Origin: Bog-756 sp052326605
GTDB taxonomy: Bacteria > Actinomycetota > Acidimicrobiia > Acidimicrobiales > RAAP-2
Assembly: GCA_052326605.1 (NCBI GenBank)
Contig: JBKQMB010000029.1
Coordinates: 1 to 64,000 of the forward strand
Direction: 5' to 3'
Length of the DNA stretch: 64,000 bases
The notes under the pieces are model-generated. The model worked only from the letters and a program-made list of their open reading frames with translations. It was not told the DNA's origin and ran no database searches. Each line of letters starts with the position of its first letter. Within the stretch, counting starts at the first letter, position 1. The position numbers and the translations under genes are program-made. Shown in pieces: positions 59,842-64,000 of this stretch.

Positions 59842-60108
59842 GTGGCAAATATCCGCAGTCAGATCAAGCGCAACCGCCAGACGCTCAAGCGCCAGGCCCG
59901 CAACAAGTCGGTACGCTCCGAGTTGAGGACGCGCACCAAGCGGGCGATCGCGGCCATCGAGAGCGGCGCGGAGAACAGTGACGAGGCGTTGCGCCTGGCC
60001 GTCAAGCGGATCGACAAGGCTGCCGCCAAGGGCGTCATCCACAAGAACCAGGCCGCCAACCGCAAGGCTCGCCTGATGAAGCGCGCCACCCGGGGCGCCG
60101 ACGCCTGA
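59842..60108 (+). CDS. rpsT: 30S ribosomal protein S20
   Basis: 88 residues, full length. MANIRSQIKRNRQTLKRQAR start, helical basic body and KGVIHKNQAANRKARLMKRA end are standard S20. Starts with GTG 59842; GAGGACC lies about 8 bp upstream. Divergent rpsT-lepA neighbourhood is typical of actinobacteria and many other bacteria. Confidence 0.97.
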   Translation: MANIRSQIKRNRQTLKRQARNKSVRSELRTRTKRAIAAIESGAENSDEALRLAVKRIDKAAAKGVIHKNQAANRKARLMKRATRGADA

Positions 60109-60134
60109 GTCGGGGTCCGGCACGGCCGGACGCC

Positions 60135-60869
60135 TCACCCAGCTTGATCGACCCGCTCGATCAGTTCCGGGCCGTCGTTCCTGACACTGCCCACCCGCTT
60201 GTCCACCCGGTGATGCACCAGCGTGCCCGGCGGGGCCGAGACGAGCAGTGATTCCAACTCCGGTCGGTCCTTGTTCTCCGGGTCGAGCCATGCATCGAGG
60301 GAGCCGCGCTCGAGGATCACCGGCATCCGATGATGAACGTCGGCCACATCGACGCCCGCCTCGGTGGTGATGATGGTGCAGGTGAGCAGGGGTACCTCCT
60401 CCCCAGTGTCCGATGCGGGACCCCACCACTGTTCCCAGAGCCCGGCAAAGGCGATGGGCTCACCGTCGGCGCGCTCGAAGTAGTACGGCAGGCGCTCCTT
60501 CCCCGGCCCGGCCTTCCACTCGTAGAACCCGTCGGCCGGCACCGCCAGGCGGCGCGAGGCGAAGGCGGCCCGGAACGAAGGTTTGGCGGCCACCGACTCC
60601 CCGCGGGCGTTGAACAGGCGGTTGGCGATCGAGGCGTCCTTGGCCCAGGAGGGGACCAGTCCCCACCGGTAGCGGACCAGACGGCGGTGGAGCCCGCCAC
60701 CGTGCTGATGCGACGCTCGGTCCAGGGAGGTGGCGATGCCCAGGATGTTCCGGGTGGGACCCACGTTGAAGCCGGTGACACGGTCGGGATCGACGTCCGG
60801 GCCCAACTCGGCGTCGAAGATCCGGGAGAGCCGCTCGGGCGTCGAGTAGAGGGAGATCCGGCCGCACAT
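60135..60869 (-). CDS. SRAP-family (YedK/HMCES-like) abasic-site-processing protein
   Basis: 244 residues. Catalytic Cys2 (MCGRISLY), FNARGES, PADGFYEWKAGPGKERLPYY and HHRMPVIL segments are invariant in SRAP proteins, which crosslink to abasic sites in single-stranded DNA. Convergent with rpsT. No LexA box is obvious upstream. Confidence 0.94.
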   Translation of the reverse strand: MCGRISLYSTPERLSRIFDAELGPDVDPDRVTGFNVGPTRNILGIATSLDRASHQHGGGLHRRLVRYRWGLVPSWAKDASIANRLFNARGESVAAKPSFRAAFASRRLAVPADGFYEWKAGPGKERLPYYFERADGEPIAFAGLWEQWWGPASDTGEEVPLLTCTIITTEAGVDVADVHHRMPVILERGSLDAWLDPENKDRPELESLLVSAPPGTLVHHRVDKRVGSVRNDGPELIERVDQAG

Positions 60870-60914
60870 GATCGGGTCCAGCCTACGGCGAGTTCCGATG
60901 GGACGACGGATCCC

Positions 60915-60937
60915 GGCCGGCTACAGCGCAGCCGGCC
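60915..60937 (-). terminator. Stem-loop 31 bp downstream of the solute-binding protein gene
   Basis: Perfect 8-bp stem GGCCGGCT (60915-60922) and AGCCGGCC (60930-60937) with a 7-nt loop ACAGCGC, placed just past the stop of the minus-strand lipoprotein gene. There is no T-tract. Confidence 0.55.
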
Positions 60938-60967
60938 ACAGCGCTGCGTGCTACCCGGTGCCGACGC

Positions 60968-62281
60968 TCACTGGGGTGCGGCGAAGTAGTAGGGCTGGTC
61001 GCAGCGGTACCCGTGGGTCGGCCCGCTCACCGGTGGGTCGTCCAGCCGTTTGAACTGGCCGTTCTCGATCTGGGCGATGATGTAGCAGTTGGTGGGGAGC
61101 TTCTTCGCCGGGTTGGCGGTGCCGGTCAGGTAGCCGCCCGAGAACGAGGTGATGGCCCGCAGTGCCTGGAGGACCGACCCGCGGCTCGGGTTGGCGCCCG
61201 CCGCCTGCAGGGCCCGGGAGAACAGCTCGGCCGACAGCCAGCCGTACAGCGTGTAGAGGTCCGCCTTGAACCCCGGAGATGTCTTCTGCACCCAGGTCAG
61301 GAAGGTGTTGACGGCAGGGAGGGAGCCGGCATCCTCGCCCAGGTAGAGAGCCGTGTTCTCCTCGAGGTAGGACCCGTCGATGGCGGCGGCTCCGCCCGCA
61401 TTGGGGACCAGCTCCTCGCTGTAGGTGGAGCCACCCAACACCAGCACCGGGTGGAAGTCCTGGTCGTTGAGGGCCTTCACCACCGACGCCGCGTAGTTCT
61501 GGGGCATCTGCTCGAGGAAGAGGATCTTTACGCCGTCGTTCTTCATGGCGATCACGTTCTGGTCGAAGTTGGTCTGGCTGATGTCGAACGTCGGGCCGTA
61601 GACCACCTTGTAACCGAGGTGGTTCATGGCCGCCAACTCGCCGGCCCACTTGGTCTCCGCCGATGGCTGGTCGGCGATGAGGGCGCCTGCGTGCAGGACG
61701 TCACTGGGGTACTTCTTCTGGAAGTAGCCGAGGGGCCCGAGCTGCCACCCTCCGGCAGCAGGGGACGGGCTGAAGCTGTTGGGCAGGGCGGCGGTGGCGG
61801 CGTCAAGGGTGACCGTGACGTTGGGCACCTGGGGATTGGCTGCCAGCACCACGCCGCCGAAGCTGTCCTGCAGCGAGAAACTCCCGACCATGGCGAAGTC
61901 CTTCTGGATGTCGGCCGCCGTCAGCTGCTTGTTGGGCGCCCCGGAATAGCCGTCGTCACCACTGTCGACGACCAGCTTCCGGCCGTTCACCCCGCCCTGC
62001 GAGTTGGCATAGGCGGCGTACGCCTCGGTCCCCACTGCGGCACCCTTGAAGAGGCCGGCCACCAACGTCGAGACGTTGCCCACCGAGACCGATGTCGGGG
62101 TGATGCCGGTGTAGTCCTTGAAGGCCGACGCAGGGATGGCCGAGGTCGGCGTGGACGAGGACGAGGATGAGGTCGTGGTGGCACTCGGCGTCTGGGTCGA
62201 CGAGCAGGCGGTCAGGGTCGCCGCCACCACCATCCCGGCCAGTGCCAGGGCGAGCAGCGGGCCGCGCCTGGTTGCCGCCAT
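60968..62281 (-). CDS. Branched-chain-amino-acid-type ABC solute-binding lipoprotein
   Basis: 437 residues. Signal peptide with lipobox LTAC (lipid-modified Cys26) then a Ser/Thr-rich linker, and a two-lobed periplasmic binding fold (GLFKGAAVGTEAYAAYANSQ, GGVNGRKLVVDSGDDGYSGA, VKILFLEQMPQNYAASVVKA). This is the LivJ/urea/amide binding family. ATG 62281 is taken because the signal peptide starts there. No permease gene is adjacent, so the partner transporter is elsewhere. Ligand unknown. Confidence 0.9.
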   Translation of the reverse strand: MAATRRGPLLALALAGMVVAATLTACSSTQTPSATTTSSSSSSTPTSAIPASAFKDYTGITPTSVSVGNVSTLVAGLFKGAAVGTEAYAAYANSQGGVNGRKLVVDSGDDGYSGAPNKQLTAADIQKDFAMVGSFSLQDSFGGVVLAANPQVPNVTVTLDAATAALPNSFSPSPAAGGWQLGPLGYFQKKYPSDVLHAGALIADQPSAETKWAGELAAMNHLGYKVVYGPTFDISQTNFDQNVIAMKNDGVKILFLEQMPQNYAASVVKALNDQDFHPVLVLGGSTYSEELVPNAGGAAAIDGSYLEENTALYLGEDAGSLPAVNTFLTWVQKTSPGFKADLYTLYGWLSAELFSRALQAAGANPSRGSVLQALRAITSFSGGYLTGTANPAKKLPTNCYIIAQIENGQFKRLDDPPVSGPTHGYRCDQPYYFAAPQ

Positions 62282-62409
62282 TCCGTCATGAGTGGAACGC
62301 AGGATGGTCTCTCCCCGTTGTCGGCCGGCGACTCCGGCAGTTCGAAGATCTGTCCCCCCGGCGAAGCTCGTCGATAGGACTCCAGAGAAAGTCGGTGCCG
62401 ACCAGGTGG

Positions 62410-63147
62410 TCATGTCGAGTCAGGCGGGGGCCCCGTTCCCCCGGAACCGCTCGCCTCGGCAGTGTCGTCCCTGCGGTGCATGGCGGCGATTCGCGACCGC
62501 TCCATGTTGACGAACTCGCCCCTGGCCTCGACCGTGACCACTCCCCCCTGGACGAGCCTCCCTTCACTATGAGTGCGGCGGCTGTCGAGGGCGGTCACCC
62601 ACGCCTCGAAGCGGGCCGGTTGGGCGATGAGGGTGGGCTTGAGATAGCGGATGGAGAGCTCTACGGTCGGCCCGGCGCCGTTGGCGATGACGTTGGCCGC
62701 AGTCAGCATGATGTCGAAGGCACCGGCCAGCACGGCACCGTGCACACAACCCGGTGCCCCCTCGTAGGGAGCGGTGAACACGGCCGACCCGATGGCCTTG
62801 GGCGGTTCGAACTCGATGGTGATGGGCAGGGCGACCGGGTTGCACGAGCCGATGACCATGTCGAACGGCATGGCCGCAGCCAACGTGTCCACCGCCTCGG
62901 GCCGGACCGAGTGGTCGGCGAATCTGCCGGTGGGCACGGGCCCGACCTCGGGGACGCACAGTTCGAGCTCATCGGCCAGGGCAGTGGCACGCTCGGCGGC
63001 GGCGGCCAGCACGTCGGGAGGAGCGGTGGCCGTGACCGTCAGGGCCGTCAACCGGCGGACCGCGGCCGCCAGCTCCTCGCGCCCCCCGCCACTCCAGGGC
63101 TTGGCCGGGAGCGCACCCGCTTCGACAGGTTCAGTCACCGTCGCCAC
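62410..63147 (-). CDS. PaaI-type hotdog-fold thioesterase-like protein
   Basis: 245 residues. The C-terminal half is a hotdog domain: PYEGAPGCVHGAVLAGAFDI (the helix with the HGAVLA motif) followed by strands TVELSIRYLKPTLIAQPARF. The N-terminal 90 residues are helical and often found in mycobacterial and related acyl-CoA thioesterases of this size. It overlaps the upstream LLM gene by 17 bp, so the two are expressed together. Likely hydrolyses an acyl-CoA; substrate unknown. Confidence 0.85.
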   Translation of the reverse strand: MATVTEPVEAGALPAKPWSGGGREELAAAVRRLTALTVTATAPPDVLAAAAERATALADELELCVPEVGPVPTGRFADHSVRPEAVDTLAAAMPFDMVIGSCNPVALPITIEFEPPKAIGSAVFTAPYEGAPGCVHGAVLAGAFDIMLTAANVIANGAGPTVELSIRYLKPTLIAQPARFEAWVTALDSRRTHSEGRLVQGGVVTVEARGEFVNMERSRIAAMHRRDDTAEASGSGGTGPPPDST

Positions 63148-63988
63148 CGAACCGCTCGACGAAGGATGCGAGTCCGTCGAGCACCGGGAGCATCTGTGCG
63201 GAAGCGCCCGACGGCACCCTCAGTACCACCTCCCCGATGCCCAGCTCCTGGTAGTGCGCAAGCTTCTGGTCGGTCGGCACCGTCCCGAACGGGACGACCC
63301 TGACGTCCTCGGGATTCCGGCCCTGGGCCTCGACGGCTCGACGGAGATCGGATAGGGCCACAGCAAGTCCCGACCCGCCGATGGGCATCCAGCCGTCCGC
63401 ATACTCGGCGACGGCAGCGAACACCGACGGATGGGCACCACCCCCGACCAGCGTGGTCACCCGCGGCCGCTGGATCGGCTTGGGCCAACTCCAGCAGGGG
63501 TCGAGCGAGACATGGGCACCGTGGAACGCGGCCTGCTCCTCGGCCCACAGTGCCTGCATGCACAGCACGTGCTCACGTGCGACCTCGCGACGCGTCCGGA
63601 ACTCCACCCCGTGATCTGCCGCCTCCGCCCGGTTCCACCCGAAGCCGATGCCGAGGACCACCCGTCCTCCACTGAGATGATCGAGTGTGGCGACCTGCTT
63701 GGCCAGCACGATCGGGTCGTGTTGGGCAACCAGCACCACCCCCGTGCCCAGTTTGATCCGCCCGGTGACCGAGGCCGCCGTGGCCAGGGCCACGAGGGGG
63801 TCGAGGCTCCGCCGGTAGTCGTCGGGGTGGACCCCTTCGACCAGCGTCGGCGGTGTGTCCGCACGCACGGGAAGATGGGTGTGTTCGGGCAGGTACAGCG
63901 AGTGGAAGCCACGGTCCTCGGCGGCCCGGGCCAGATCGGCAGGGCCCATGGCCAGGTCGGTGAGAAAGGCGGTGATCCCGAGGCGCAT
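63131..63988 (-). CDS. LLM-class (F420-dependent type) oxidoreductase
   Basis: 285 residues of the luciferase-like fold. LARAAEDRGFHSLYLPEHTH, IKLGTGVVLVAQHDPIVLAK, LDHLSGGRVVLGIGFGWNRA and RVTTLVGGGAHPSVFAAVAE are standard for the F420-dependent subgroup found in mycobacteria and Acidimicrobiia. ATG 63988 begins at the conserved MRLGITAFLTD. Pairs by overlap with the thioesterase-like gene, suggesting one acyl-CoA or steroid degradation step. Not similar enough in residues to the gene at 4204 to be a recent copy. Confidence 0.92.
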   Translation of the reverse strand: MRLGITAFLTDLAMGPADLARAAEDRGFHSLYLPEHTHLPVRADTPPTLVEGVHPDDYRRSLDPLVALATAASVTGRIKLGTGVVLVAQHDPIVLAKQVATLDHLSGGRVVLGIGFGWNRAEAADHGVEFRTRREVAREHVLCMQALWAEEQAAFHGAHVSLDPCWSWPKPIQRPRVTTLVGGGAHPSVFAAVAEYADGWMPIGGSGLAVALSDLRRAVEAQGRNPEDVRVVPFGTVPTDQKLAHYQELGIGEVVLRVPSGASAQMLPVLDGLASFVERFGGDGD

Positions 63989-64000
63989 GACCGCTCAGCG

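Noticed and set aside
57542..59842. 766-residue plus-strand frame over lepA
   Set aside because: Shadow frame; lepA on the minus strand is complete.

Overview
The window is high-GC bacterial DNA whose gene content and order look actinobacterial. I would place it in or near the class Acidimicrobiia; this is inferred from gene families and order, not from a marker-gene tree. Supporting signs are several F420-type luciferase-like oxidoreductases, a single-chain glycyl-tRNA synthetase, a BldD-like regulator, HrcA with a CIRCE operator, frequent GTG/TTG starts, ATGA and TGATG start/stop overlaps, and the gene order hrcA-dnaJ-rsmE ... phoH-ybeY-corC-era.

Layout. (1) 0-6.5 kb is a metabolic accessory stretch: an acyltransferase cut by the window edge, aldehyde dehydrogenase, a short-chain dehydrogenase pseudogene, a SnoaL-like protein, an LLM oxidoreductase and small hypotheticals. 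(2) 6.5-11.75 kb is a complete Calvin-cycle cassette. The red-type form I RuBisCO genes cbbL and cbbS, with the activase gene cbbX, lie on the minus strand. Fructose-1,6-bisphosphatase and phosphoribulokinase genes lie divergently on the plus strand, across a 454-bp gap. (3) 11.8-22.95 kb is an accessory region beginning at a CAT-anticodon tRNA and a tyrosine integrase. It is sparse in genes and rich in microproteins, repeats and relics. It holds zinc-ribbon microproteins, a secreted protein, a nucleotidyltransferase, a VapC/Phd-type toxin-antitoxin pair, an IS630-type transposase tail, an H1-like Lys/Ala-rich protein, a decayed methyltransferase and a two-gene ABC exporter. Three copies of one inverted repeat (GCACA-N10-TGTGC) are spread over 1.6 kb of it. 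(4) 23-50.2 kb is mostly core: a large membrane protein, tRNA-Asn, sigA, dnaG, ppdK, glyS, hemW, recO, uppS, a TauE-type permease, a dinG-type helicase, era, corC-type, ybeY, phoH, HIT, two small HTH regulators, rsmE, dnaJ, hrcA and a DtxR-type regulator. (5) 50.3-57.5 kb is a cell-surface polysaccharide island: a PAP2-like protein, a glycosyltransferase, an ATP-grasp protein, a Wzm/Wzt-type ABC exporter and a broken acetyltransferase. (6) 57.5-64 kb is lepA, rpsT, an SRAP protein, a solute-binding lipoprotein, a thioesterase-like protein and an LLM oxidoreductase.

How it works together. The cassette in (2), with FBPase and PRK supplying ribulose-1,5-bisphosphate and CbbX reactivating RuBisCO, predicts CO2 fixation. 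The minus-strand core blocks look like operons with translational coupling. HrcA-CIRCE would tie dnaJ and probably rsmE to heat stress. The BldD homologue keeps the residue pattern that binds c-di-GMP in Streptomyces. Several gene fragments (photolyase, YceI, glycosyltransferase, short-chain dehydrogenase, acetyltransferase, methyltransferase) show local gene decay, or possibly some sequencing error in homopolymers.

All assignments were made by reading translated sequence and motifs. No database search was run.
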